Shown here: positions 1 through 10,377 of the stretch, one piece after another
Layout: every line of letters starts with the position of its first letter
Numbering within the stretch: the first letter of the stretch is position 1
Origin: a candidate division FCPU426 bacterium
GTDB taxonomy: Bacteria; Oederibacteriota; JAJYGY01; DAIDJD01
DNA length: 53,374 nucleotides
Assembly: GCA_027451505.1 (NCBI GenBank)
Contig: DAIDJD010000143.1
Location: forward strand, 1-53,374
Direction: 5' to 3'
The notes under the pieces: generated by a model
Told to the model about the DNA's origin: nothing
Seen by the model: the letters and a program-made list of their open reading frames with translations, nothing else
Databases searched by the model: none
Translations under genes and position numbers: made by a program

Positions 1-592
1 CCTCGCGGCGCGAGGCCAGGGCCCGCGCCACGGTCACCTGGTCGGCGTACTCCAGTTCGCTCCCCTGCGGCAGGCCCGCGGCTAGGCGCGTGACGCGGGG
101 CCCCAGCGGCTTGAGCAGCCGCGTCAGGTACAGGGCCGTGGCGTCCCCCTCCACGTCCGGATCCAGGGCCAGGATGACCTCCTCCACCCCCTGCCCCGCC
201 CGTTCCACCAATTCGCGGACCTTCAATTCCCCCGGGCCTATCCCCTCCAACGGCGACAGCACCCCCAGAAGCACGTGGTAGCGGCCCCGGAATTCCGCCG
301 TGGCCTCGATCACGTCGACGTCGCGGGGATCCTCCACCACGCACAACACCCGCCCGTCCCGACGCGGATCCCCGCAGATCGCGCAGAGCTCCCCCGACGC
401 CAGGTACGAGCAACGCGGGCACAGCCGGACCCTGGCGTGCAGGCCGGCCAAGTCCCGGCCCAGGGCCGCGGAAAGGGCGGGTTCGGATTTGAGCAGGTGG
501 AAGGCCAGGCGCTGGGCGCTTTTGCGGCCCACGCCCGGCAGCCGGGCCAGGTTCTCGACCAGGCTCTGGAACGCGGGCGGGTGGCTCGCCAC
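1..592 (-). CDS. recR: Recombination protein RecR (3' end truncated by window edge)
   Basis: Manual minus-strand translation from GTG at 592: VASHPPAFQSLVENLARLPGVGRKSAQRLAFHLLKSEP...CPRCSYLASGELCAICGDPRRD...VVEDPRDVDVIEAT...; helix-hairpin-helix, C4 zinc finger and Toprim segments. Directly downstream of ybaB. Not in the ORF track because of the GTG start and edge truncation. Confidence 0.93.
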   Translation of the reverse strand, partial: MASHPPAFQSLVENLARLPGVGRKSAQRLAFHLLKSEPALSAALGRDLAGLHARVRLCPRCSYLASGELCAICGDPRRDGRVLCVVEDPRDVDVIEATAEFRGRYHVLLGVLSPLEGIGPGELKVRELVERAGQGVEEVILALDPDVEGDATALYLTRLLKPLGPRVTRLAAGLPQGSELEYADQVTVARALASRRE

Positions 593-599
593 GGGGCCG

Positions 600-911
600 C
601 TAGAAGGGCAGCTTGAAGCCGCCGGTGAGGCGGCTCATCTCGGCGGAGGCCTGGGATTGGGCCTGCTCCAAGGCGGCGTTGCAGGCCGCAAGCACCAGGT
701 CCTGGAGCATGTCGCGGTCTCCGGCCCGGACCAGGTCCTCCTGGATCGCCACGGCCTTCAGCTTCATGTCGCAGGTGGCGGTGGCCGTCACGGCCCCGCC
801 GCCGGCGGAGGAGGTGACCTCCTTGAGGGCCAGTTCCTCCTTGAGCTTGGCCATGCGGGCCTGGAGCTGCTGGGCCTGTTTGAGCATGTTTCCCATGTTT
901 CCGGGGAACAT
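600..911 (-). CDS. ybaB: YbaB/EbfC family nucleoid-associated protein
   Basis: MFPGNMGNMLKQAQQLQARMAKLKEELALKEVTSSAGGGAVTATATCDMKLKAVAIQ...; between dnaX and recR. Confidence 0.93.
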   Translation of the reverse strand: MFPGNMGNMLKQAQQLQARMAKLKEELALKEVTSSAGGGAVTATATCDMKLKAVAIQEDLVRAGDRDMLQDLVLAACNAALEQAQSQASAEMSRLTGGFKLPF

Positions 912-922
912 AGGGCGTCCTC

Positions 923-2722
923 CTAGTCTTCGCTGATCTCGACGATCTCGCCGCCGAAGAGGTCCTGCACCCGCTTCAACTCCGGGCTTTGCGCCAGAAG
1001 GCGCTGGACCTCCTCCGGCGAGGGGGGCGCGCCCTTGGGGCCGCGCGTCCGGGGGGCCGGGGGCTCGTAGGAGACCCGCACCTCGAAGGGGCGCCCATAG
1101 CGGCCCTCCAGGGACGCCTCCAGGCGGCGCTTCTCGGACGGGTCCTCCAGAACCTTGCGCTGGAACGCGTTGACCGCGGCCAGGGTCAGGCGGCCGCCCT
1201 CCAGGGCCTTCAGTCCGGCGTCCTTGGCCGCGGAGGCCAGGTTCAGGGAGCCGGCCGCGAGGTCCGCCACCAGGGCCTCCCAATCCGCGGCCAGGACCGC
1301 CAGGTCCGGTTCCTTGGGCGCGGCGGGTTCCTCCACCGAGAGCACCGGCGGCACGGGTTCCCCGGCCTCGGCCGGGTCCTGGGCCGGGCCCGCAGCGGGC
1401 GCACCCGAGGGCGCCGGGGAGGACTCCATCCCGCCCGTGCCGGGGCCGGGGGCGGCCTCCGGCGCGGGGCCCGGTCGGCCGGCCTCCCGGGCCATCGCCT
1501 TCGCCGCGGGCGCCCCGGACGCGGCGGCGTGCGTCTCCGCGGGGGCCGCCTGGGGCGCGGACCGCAGGCGCTGCTCCAGGTCCCTCAGTTCGTCGACGAT
1601 CTCGCCGAGCCCGGCGGAGGGCCCCGCCGGCGCCAATTCGATGAGCAGCAGCTCCAGGGCCAGCCGGCCCTGGCCGCCGTAGCGCAGCGCGGTCTCGGCG
1701 TCCGAGCAGGCCTTCAGGGCCGTGAATAGCCGCGACAGTCCCAACCCCGGAGCCGCCGCCGCCAGGGCCGCCGCGGTCTCGGGAAGGAGTTCGGCGTCGG
1801 CCCCACCCTGGGGCGCGGCCTTCATCAGGATGAGCCCCCGCAGCAGCGCCCGGAAGGCCTCCAGGACCTGCTCCAAGTCCGCGCCGCGCTGGTACTGCTC
1901 CTGAAGCCACTCCAGGGCCTCGGCCAGGTCCCCCCGCAGGGCCGCCGACAAGGCGGCCCAAGCCTGCCCCTCCTGGACGCCCCCCAGGACCGCCAGCACG
2001 TCCTCGGCGCGCAGGGCCCGGCGTTCACCCCCGGTCAGGGCGAAGGAGATGACCTGGTCCAGCAGCGTCTGGCTGTCCCGGACGCTCCCCTCGCCGGCGC
2101 GGGCCACCAGGCGCAGGGCCTCCTCGGAGGCGCCCAGCCCCTCGGCCTCCAGGATGCGGGCCAGCTGGGCCGCGACGTCGGCCGAGCCCACCCTGCGGAA
2201 GTCGAAGCGCTGGGTGCGGCTGACGATGGTGGCGGGGACCTTGGACGCCTCGGTGGTGGCGAAGATGAAGACGACGTGCGGGGGCGGCTCCTCAAGGGTC
2301 TTCAGCAGGGCGTTGAAGGCCGCCTGCGAGAGCATATGCACTTCGTCGATGATGTAGACCTTGTAGCGGTCGCGGGCGCCGACGTACTGGACCTTCTCCC
2401 GCAGCGCGCGCACGTCCTCGACGCTGTTGTTGCTGGCGCCGTCGATCTCGATGACGTCGACGCTGCCCGGTCCGGCCACCTCAAGGCAGGCCGGGCAGGC
2501 CAGGCAGGGATGCGGGGTGGGGCCCTTCTCGCACTTGAGGGCCTTGGCCAGGATGCGCGCGGTCGAGGTCTTGCCCACGCCGCGCGGCCCGGTGAAGAGG
2601 TACCCGTGCGCCACCCTGCCCGCGGCCACCGCGTTCTGCAGCGTGCGGGTGACGTGGGCCTGGCCGACGACGTCCTCAAAGGTCTGGGGGCGCCATTTTC
2701 GGGCGATGACGAGGTAGGACAT
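923..2722 (-). CDS. dnaX: DNA polymerase III subunit gamma/tau
   Basis: MSYLVIARKWRPQTFEDVVGQAHVTRTLQNAVAAGRVAHGYLFTGPRGVGKTSTARILAKALKC; Walker A/B and C4 zinc motif. Confidence 0.97.
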   Translation of the reverse strand: MSYLVIARKWRPQTFEDVVGQAHVTRTLQNAVAAGRVAHGYLFTGPRGVGKTSTARILAKALKCEKGPTPHPCLACPACLEVAGPGSVDVIEIDGASNNSVEDVRALREKVQYVGARDRYKVYIIDEVHMLSQAAFNALLKTLEEPPPHVVFIFATTEASKVPATIVSRTQRFDFRRVGSADVAAQLARILEAEGLGASEEALRLVARAGEGSVRDSQTLLDQVISFALTGGERRALRAEDVLAVLGGVQEGQAWAALSAALRGDLAEALEWLQEQYQRGADLEQVLEAFRALLRGLILMKAAPQGGADAELLPETAAALAAAAPGLGLSRLFTALKACSDAETALRYGGQGRLALELLLIELAPAGPSAGLGEIVDELRDLEQRLRSAPQAAPAETHAAASGAPAAKAMAREAGRPGPAPEAAPGPGTGGMESSPAPSGAPAAGPAQDPAEAGEPVPPVLSVEEPAAPKEPDLAVLAADWEALVADLAAGSLNLASAAKDAGLKALEGGRLTLAAVNAFQRKVLEDPSEKRRLEASLEGRYGRPFEVRVSYEPPAPRTRGPKGAPPSPEEVQRLLAQSPELKRVQDLFGGEIVEISED

Positions 2723-2739
2723 GGGGCCTTCCGCGCCGG

Positions 2740-2860
2740 CGCGGGGCTGGCGGCAGGGTGGCCGGCTTCACACCGCTCCCAGGTACCGCTGCTCCCTTCC
2801 GGGCCTGACGGGGTTCCCTGGTCGCACACGTTGAGCCGGGCCCGGCCGCCAGCCCGGCGC
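2740..2860 (-). ncRNA. ffs: Bacterial small signal recognition particle RNA (4.5S-type)
   Basis: Minus strand contains GTCAGGCCCGGAAGGGAGCAGCGGTACC, the conserved SRP RNA apical domain. Closing stem GGGCTGGCGGC (plus 2845-2855) pairs with GCCGCCAGCCC (plus 2744-2754). Ends approximate. Confidence 0.92.
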
Positions 2861-2938
2861 CGGCGCCGCGCGGGATGGAGGACGGCCGCGCGCCCTTCAA
2901 GGGCGGACGGGAGGTCGATGATATCCCCGCCGGGCCCC

Positions 2939-4132
2939 TCAAGGCAAGCGGGGGGCCTCCCTGGCGGGGCGCCCGGCCGCCTCGGCGAAGGCCGCCAAGT
3001 GGCCCCGGGCGCTGCGGTCCCAGGAGAAACGGACGGCCCGGGCGCGGCCGGCCCGCGCCAGACGGAACCGGGCCCCGGGGGCGCAGGCTCGCGCCAGCCC
3101 TCGGGCGAGATCGGGGACATCCAAGGGATCGGCGTAGACCGCGGCCGGGCCGGCCACCTCGGGGAGGGCGCCGGCCCGGGCCGCCAGCACCGGGCATCCC
3201 AATCCGAAGGCCTCCAGCACCGGGAGGCCGAACCCCTCCTCCAGGCTGGGGAAGGCGTAGCACAGGGCGCCCTGGTAGAGGGCCTTGAGCGCGGGGTCGT
3301 CGACGTAGGGCAGGAACCGCACGGCCCCGGCCACGCCGGCCGAGGCGGCGGTGCGGGCGTAGGTGGTGGTGGCCGCCTCGCCCGGGCGCAGCGAGGTCAC
3401 CACCAGTTCCGCCCGGGAGAGGCCCCCCCGCCCGGCGCGGGCCCGGGCGAAGGCCAGGATGAGGCGGTCGATGTTCTTGCGCCGGTCCGAGGCCCCCGAG
3501 GCCAGCACATAGGAACCCTCCACGCCCAGTCCCCGGCGCAGTTCCGCGGCCTGGGCCGCGGGCAGGGGCTCCCGGAAGGCCGGGTCCGCGGCCGAGGGCA
3601 GCACCCGCACGCGCGCGGGATCCACCCCCAGGGCGGCGACGGCGGCGGCCGAATGGCGCGACACCGTAAGCACCAAGGCGGCGGCATGGGCCGCGCGGGG
3701 GCAGACGAACTTGCGGTAGGGGTCCTGGAGGCGCTGGCGCGCCGTGGGGCGGGCGATGGCCTCCCGCAGCGGCCGCAGCCATAGGGTGTCGTGGAGGGTC
3801 AGCGCCAGGGGCAGGCCGGGCCCCAGGGGGCCGGTGTTGTCAGGGAAGTGCAGCACGTCCGCCCCCCAACTCCGCGCGCGCCAGGGGATGACGCACTGCT
3901 CGGCCAACACGGGATGGAGACGGGAAAGGTCCTCGGTGTCGAAGCGGGGGTCGCGGGGCACCAGGTCCCGCACCGAGGCCCGGCCGAGGTAGAGCCGCAG
4001 GCGCACATCCTCCCGGGAGGCGGCCACGGCGCGCAACAGGTTGGCCAAATAGCGGCCTATGCCCCGTTGGCCCAGCACCCGAGCGTCCACGGCCACGGCC
4101 AGCGGCCGGCCGACGCCCTTCAGAACCGCCAC
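2939..4132 (-). CDS. Glycosyltransferase family 4/1-like protein
   Basis: VAVDARVLGQRGIGRYLANLLRAV...VLASGASDRRKNIDRLILAFARA...FPSLEEGFGLPVLEAFGLGCPVLAARAGALPEVAG; GTG start inferred, overlapping the pgpA stop. Confidence 0.85.
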   Translation of the reverse strand: MAVLKGVGRPLAVAVDARVLGQRGIGRYLANLLRAVAASREDVRLRLYLGRASVRDLVPRDPRFDTEDLSRLHPVLAEQCVIPWRARSWGADVLHFPDNTGPLGPGLPLALTLHDTLWLRPLREAIARPTARQRLQDPYRKFVCPRAAHAAALVLTVSRHSAAAVAALGVDPARVRVLPSAADPAFREPLPAAQAAELRRGLGVEGSYVLASGASDRRKNIDRLILAFARARAGRGGLSRAELVVTSLRPGEAATTTYARTAASAGVAGAVRFLPYVDDPALKALYQGALCYAFPSLEEGFGLPVLEAFGLGCPVLAARAGALPEVAGPAAVYADPLDVPDLARGLARACAPGARFRLARAGRARAVRFSWDRSARGHLAAFAEAAGRPAREAPRLP

Positions 4133-4692
4133 AGCAGGGCTGCCGCCGTCAGCACCGGGGCCCCCAGGAGCCCGGCCAGGGCGTCGTCGACCACGATGCC
4201 CCAGCCCCCGGGCAGGGACTGGCTGCGCCCCACCGGGCCGGGCTTCCACACGTCGAGGATCCGGAAGAGCAGGAAGGCGGCGGCATAGGTGCGGAAGTCG
4301 GCGAACGCGGACCCAGGCAGGAAGGCCATCGTCAGGAGGGTGCCCACGGTCTCGTCGACCACCGCGGCACCGGGGTCGTGGCGCCCCAGCGCGGCCTCGA
4401 TGCGGCCGGCCGCGGCCACGGCCGGCAGGAAGAGCGCCAAGGCCGCGGCCAGGCACCAGGGGTTCCAGGGCCCCCAGGCGGGCAGGCGCCCCAGGGCCCA
4501 GGCCAGGGGGAGCGTGGCCAGGGTCCCGGCCGTGCCCGGGGCCACCGGGGAGAGCCCGGAGCCGAACCAGGTGCCCAGGACCCAGGCCCAGGCCGGGGCC
4601 GCCTTGCGGGCCGCGGGGGTCGCGGCGGGGGGCCCGTCCGGCGCGGGGGCCGGAGGCCGGTTCCGGCGCGGCCGACGGACGGCGGGGCTCAC
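4120..4692 (-). CDS. pgpA: Phosphatidylglycerophosphatase A
   Basis: WVLGTWFGSGLSPVAPGTAGTLATLPLAW...DPGAAVVDETVGTLLTM. Confidence 0.88.
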   Translation of the reverse strand: MSPAVRRPRRNRPPAPAPDGPPAATPAARKAAPAWAWVLGTWFGSGLSPVAPGTAGTLATLPLAWALGRLPAWGPWNPWCLAAALALFLPAVAAAGRIEAALGRHDPGAAVVDETVGTLLTMAFLPGSAFADFRTYAAAFLLFRILDVWKPGPVGRSQSLPGGWGIVVDDALAGLLGAPVLTAAALLWRF

Positions 4693-5470
4693 GGGTCCAA
4701 CCTCTCGGCGTCCTCAAGCTCCAGGCAGACCACCTCCCAATTCCTGCGGAAGTAGTGGATGCCCGAGACGATGGCCAGGGCCGCCGAGGCGAGCATGGCC
4801 CAATAGGGCACCGCGTTGGTGTCGAGCATCTCGGCGCTGATCCAGCCGGCCGACCCGAGGTTGCCCAGGCGCAGGCGCCAGTCCGGCACCGCCGCGTTGA
4901 GGGTGTTCTGGAGGCAGTACACCAGCATGCCCCCCACCACGGCGACCACCTGCAGCGCGGTCTTGGCCTTGCCCCAGGCGTCGGCCGCCAGCACGTGGCG
5001 GCGGGCGGCCATGAGGATGCGCAACCCCATGACGGCCAGTTCCCGCCACCAGATGACCACGATCATCCAGCCCGGCACCAGGCCGAGCTGCACGAACAGG
5101 ATCATGGCCGTGAGCATGAGCAGCTTGTCGGCCAGGGGGTCCATCACCTTGCCGAAGTTGGTGACCATGCGGAAGCGCCGGGCCACATAACCGTCGAGCC
5201 AGTCGGTGAAGGCGCAGATCCCGAAGACGCCCAGGCCCAGCCACTGCGAGACCACCCCGTCGCCCAGGAAGAGCCAGGCGTAGAGGGGCAGAAGGGCGAT
5301 GCGCAGCAGGGTGAGCTGGTTGGCCAGGTTGACCTTGTGGATGCGGAACAGCGGGAAGGGCAGCGCCAGGAAGCGCCGGAGCAGGCGGGCCCCCTCCCGC
5401 ACCGGGCGCGTCCGGCCCCCGGCGGCGGCGCGTCCGGCCCGCGCCTCGGCCCGCGGGCCCAGGGCCGCCT

Positions 5471-5474
<4 letters not shown>
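4689..5474 (-). CDS. pgsA: CDP-diacylglycerol-glycerol-3-phosphate 3-phosphatidyltransferase
   Basis: NLANQLTLLRIALLPLYAWLF...FTDWLDGYVARRFRMVTNFGKVMDPLADKLL: CDP-alcohol phosphatidyltransferase motif. GTG start overlapping rimO stop. Confidence 0.9.
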
Positions 5475-6904
<1,430 letters not shown>

Positions 6905-6910
6905 GGCTCC

Positions 6911-8068
6911 CTAGTTCCGCGGCGCGGGCGTCGCCGCAGCCGCGGCCGCGCGGGCCCGCTCCAGGCGGGATTCGGCGATCCTGAGCGCCTGAACCACGGT
7001 GTCGTCCTCGTTGGTGTTGGCCAGGGCCTTCTCCACGGCCGGGAGGGCCGAGGGGTCGCCGATGGCCGCCAGGGCCAGGGCCACCTGGATGCGCACCAGC
7101 GGGCTCCGGTCGCGCCACACCGCCGCGGCCATGCGCGGGGGCACGGTCTTGAGGTGCTCACCCAGCCGGAAGGCGGCGTCGCGACGCTCGAAGGGCGAGG
7201 AGGCGGTGTAGAGCTTGCGCAGTTCCTGGCGGTCCTGGTAGAAGTCGAAGTCCGCGGGATCCCAGGCGAAACGCTCGCTGTAGCGCACCGTCGACGAGGG
7301 CGGGGCCTGGGCCTCGGGCACGCCCATGTAGTGTTCGAACTCCTCCCGCCGCATCCAGGGGTAGCTGTCGATGCGCACCCGGCGCAGGATGGACTGGTTC
7401 CCGGGGAAGACCAGCTTCTCGGTGACGTGCTCGGAGTGCCCCAGGTACTTGGCCGTGATGTAGGCGTCGTCGACCTCCTGGAAGGTCAGGCGCATGCGCC
7501 CCTCCTCATCGTAGCGGAAGAGGCTGGCCACCTGGACCCGGCCGTAGATGTCGTCCTGGACGATGTGCTTGACCTCCCAGAAGCGGATGTCGTCGCCCAG
7601 GATGTCGGGGAAGGCCGTCCACAGGCCCCGGACGGGGTCCGTCTTGAAACGGAACACCTGGAACGCCCTCCAAGGGCGCTCGCCCCGCCCGTCCTGGCGC
7701 AGGATCACCGCGTACCAGTGCTGGCGGCCCAGCTCCGGGACGGTGAGGACGGCGAGCTTGAGGCGCTCGAACTCCAGGAACTGGGCCGTGACGCGGACCG
7801 GCGCGTCGAAACGCGGGTAGGCAACCTCGCCCCGGCCCCTATCCTCCCGGATGAAGCCCAGGGCCTTGAGCGCGGCGGCGTGCCGGAAGGGGTCGGTGGT
7901 GCGCAGGCCGGCCATGACGTCCTCGAGCTTGACCAGGGGCTGGTCGGCCTCGAGGGTCCAGGTGCGGTACCCGGGGCCCTGGACCACGACCGGGCGCGGG
8001 TCGAGGGCCCGGAGCGAGCCGGCGAAGGCCAGCAGGAGGGCGGCGACGATCGTCAGGGAACGCTTCAT
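6911..8068 (-). CDS. Hypothetical secreted protein with C-terminal HEAT-like repeats
   Basis: MKRSLTIVAALLLAFAGSLRA signal peptide; C-terminal SPLVRIQVALALAAIGDPSALPAVEKALAN HEAT-like unit. Confidence 0.75.
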   Translation of the reverse strand: MKRSLTIVAALLLAFAGSLRALDPRPVVVQGPGYRTWTLEADQPLVKLEDVMAGLRTTDPFRHAAALKALGFIREDRGRGEVAYPRFDAPVRVTAQFLEFERLKLAVLTVPELGRQHWYAVILRQDGRGERPWRAFQVFRFKTDPVRGLWTAFPDILGDDIRFWEVKHIVQDDIYGRVQVASLFRYDEEGRMRLTFQEVDDAYITAKYLGHSEHVTEKLVFPGNQSILRRVRIDSYPWMRREEFEHYMGVPEAQAPPSSTVRYSERFAWDPADFDFYQDRQELRKLYTASSPFERRDAAFRLGEHLKTVPPRMAAAVWRDRSPLVRIQVALALAAIGDPSALPAVEKALANTNEDDTVVQALRIAESRLERARAAAAAATPAPRN

Positions 8069-8076
8069 GCACGCTC

Positions 8077-8574
8077 CTACTTGAAATTGGTGAACTGGAT
8101 GTCGAGCTCCAGGTCCATGCCCCGCACCAGGGCCATGACGGCCTGCAGTTCGTCCTTGCTCTTGGACGCTACCCGTACGCTGTCGCCCTGGATGCTGGCG
8201 GTGACCTTGAGCTTCTTGTCCTTGATGGCGGCCACGATCTGCTTGGCCTTCTCCGCGGGGATCCCGTCGACGAGCTTGGCCTTGCGCCGCCACAGGCCCC
8301 CGCCCGCGGGTTCGGGGTCCTTGAGTTCCAGGCAGCGCAGGCTCAGGCCCCGCTTGACCAACCGGCCCTGGAGCACGTCCAGGACGGACTTCAGCCGGCC
8401 CTCGCTGTCGCTCTCCAGGCGCAATTCCTTGGCCTTGAGGTCGAGCTCCACCTTCGTGTGGACGCCGCGGAAGTCGAACCGGGTGGCCAATTCCTTGAGG
8501 GTCTGGTTGACGGCGTTGTCGAGTTCCTGGGCGTCGGGCTTGGATACGATGTCGAAGGAATTCTCGGAAGGCAT
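8077..8574 (-). CDS. yajQ: YajQ family nucleotide-binding protein
   Basis: MPSENSFDIVSKPDAQELDNAVNQTLKELATRFDFRG...VASKSKDELQAVMALVRGMDLELDIQFTNFK. Confidence 0.95.
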   Translation of the reverse strand: MPSENSFDIVSKPDAQELDNAVNQTLKELATRFDFRGVHTKVELDLKAKELRLESDSEGRLKSVLDVLQGRLVKRGLSLRCLELKDPEPAGGGLWRRKAKLVDGIPAEKAKQIVAAIKDKKLKVTASIQGDSVRVASKSKDELQAVMALVRGMDLELDIQFTNFK

Positions 8575-8593
8575 GCTCCTCCCTTCTCGTTGG

Positions 8594-9628
8594 CTATTCG
8601 ATGCCGGCGGGCAGGGGCAGGTCCGCCCCGGGATCCGGGCGCGGCTCATGGCCCCTCTCGAAGACCAGCCCGTTGGTTCGCCGGTCCAGCGGGCCCAGGT
8701 ACCCCAGGTTGTCCCCCTGCCACCACACTCTCAGGGCCCCGATGTTGCCGGCCAGGAGCACGGCCCGGTCGTCGACCTGGAAACGCACCTTTTGCCCGTC
8801 GGCCAGGGTCAGGGTCTCGGGAGGGCGGCCGTCAACCTTGAGCACCAGCCAGCAGGGGCGGCGGGCCCTCAGGACCAGGGAGGTCGGCGCACCGGCGTCG
8901 GCCCCCGCGGCCGTCCCCGAGGCCGACACGGAGGCGCCGGCGGAGGCCGCGTCATAGGCCCGCATGGCCTCCGGGGCCAAGCGTCCGACCGGTCCCCCGC
9001 CCAGGGCGCCCGGAGCCGGGACCGCGGCCGCCGGGTGGGCGCCCGGAGCCGTTGCCGCCGTGGCGGCGGCCGGGGTGGCCGCGGCCAGGATGGCGGCGGC
9101 TTCGCGGTCGCGCCAGCGCTGCACCGACCAGGCGGCCAGGAAGCTCAGGGAGCCTGCGGCGCCCAAAAGGGCCAGGAGCAGGCCCAGGGGCAGGGCGCGC
9201 AGCCGGGCCGAGGCCTCCAGCATGGCGGATCCCCGCGCCTCCCCCCCCTCCCGCCGGGCGGCGGCGTAGACGGGCTCCAGGGGCGCGCCCTCCGGGCCGG
9301 CCTTATGGGCCAGGGAGGGCGGCGGAGCGGGCGTGTCGAAACTGCGGTCCCCGCCCGGCCGGGCCGGAACGGGCGCGGTGGCGGCCAGGGTCCTCAGGGC
9401 CAGGTCCGCGGCGCGGGTCCCATCGGTTCCGCAGGCGCGGGCGATGGCCACGCTGAAGGCCCGCACATGGGTGTTGGAGGGCAGCTCGCCCCAGCGGCCG
9501 GCCTCCAGGGCCTCCACGAAGCGCGCCTGGATCTTGGTCCGGGCGCACACCGCCTCCACATCGAGGCCGGCGGAGCGGCGCAGCCCCGCCAAGTACCCTG
9601 CCAGGTTCTCCTCGTCTCGTCCGCTCAC
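8594..9628 (-). CDS. RodZ-like helix-turn-helix/transmembrane protein (DUF4115-type C-terminus)
   Basis: N-terminal LAGYLAGLRRSAGLDVEAVCARTKIQARFVEALEAGRWGELPSNTHVRAFSVAIARACG, single TM ALPLGLLLALLGAAGSLSFLAAW, C-terminal PCWLVLKVDGRPPETLTLADGQKVRFQVDDRAVLLAGNIGALRVWWQGD. GTG start. Confidence 0.8.
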   Translation of the reverse strand: MSGRDEENLAGYLAGLRRSAGLDVEAVCARTKIQARFVEALEAGRWGELPSNTHVRAFSVAIARACGTDGTRAADLALRTLAATAPVPARPGGDRSFDTPAPPPSLAHKAGPEGAPLEPVYAAARREGGEARGSAMLEASARLRALPLGLLLALLGAAGSLSFLAAWSVQRWRDREAAAILAAATPAAATAATAPGAHPAAAVPAPGALGGGPVGRLAPEAMRAYDAASAGASVSASGTAAGADAGAPTSLVLRARRPCWLVLKVDGRPPETLTLADGQKVRFQVDDRAVLLAGNIGALRVWWQGDNLGYLGPLDRRTNGLVFERGHEPRPDPGADLPLPAGIE

Positions 9629-10377
9629 AGCCCGTCCATGTCGAAGACCTGGTACCGCCGCGGGGGCCGGTACCGGAACGCGTCCTTGCGCAGCCTTTGG
9701 CCGGGGTCGGCGCGAAGCCCCGCCGCGCTCATGGCCCGCACCCCGGGGAAGTCGATGTCGTCGCGCACCCCGGCCCGGTCCAGGACCACGCGCAGCACCA
9801 CCCAGCGGCGCACGTTGACCCACACCTTCAGGCGCCGGAAGTCCGCCACCGCGCCGCGCCGGGGGGTCAACACCAGGGCCTGGTCCCAGTCCGGGTTGAA
9901 CCCGGGGCCCAGGCGGGCCGGCCGGGGCTTCCCCAAAGCGGCATAATGCCGAATGCTGCTTGCCAGGTCGAGGAAGAAATTCCCGCCCGCGGCCAGGCGG
10001 GCCTGGTCGTAGCGGTAGACCTGGCCGACCTGGGGCAGTTCCACCCAGAGGTGGCGCCCGTCGGCCACCACCAGCCCCTTGGCCGGCGCCGTGATGCGCA
10101 GGCGGGCCTTCCCGCGCGCGCACAGGAGCCTCCCCCGGGTCACCTGGGCCCGACCCCGCGGACGATCCCGCGCGTCCAGGCGCCGCTCCACTTTGACCAC
10201 CCCGGCGCGGGTCCAGTAGCGGGAATCCTGGGCCGCCAACAGGCGGCGGATCAGGTCCCCGGGGCTATAGTGCGGACGCCTCCCGCGGGCCGCCAGCGGG
10301 GCCGTCGGCGGCAGCGCGGCCAGCAGGGCCGCGGCCAGGACCACCCCGACGGCGGCCCGGGGCGCCCACGGCCTCAC
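9625..10377 (-). CDS. LolA-like outer-membrane lipoprotein carrier
   Basis: Signal peptide; YSPGDLIRRLLAAQDSRYWTRAG...GKARLRITAPAKGLVVADGRHLWVELPQVGQVYRYD; adjacent to ftsK. Confidence 0.72.
   Translation of the reverse strand: MRPWAPRAAVGVVLAAALLAALPPTAPLAARGRRPHYSPGDLIRRLLAAQDSRYWTRAGVVKVERRLDARDRPRGRAQVTRGRLLCARGKARLRITAPAKGLVVADGRHLWVELPQVGQVYRYDQARLAAGGNFFLDLASSIRHYAALGKPRPARLGPGFNPDWDQALVLTPRRGAVADFRRLKVWVNVRRWVVLRVVLDRAGVRDDIDFPGVRAMSAAGLRADPGQRLRKDAFRYRPPRRYQVFDMDGL

Noticed and set aside
923-2722. Programmed frameshift in dnaX (tau/gamma)
   Set aside because: No A-rich slippery heptamer was seen in this GC-rich gene.
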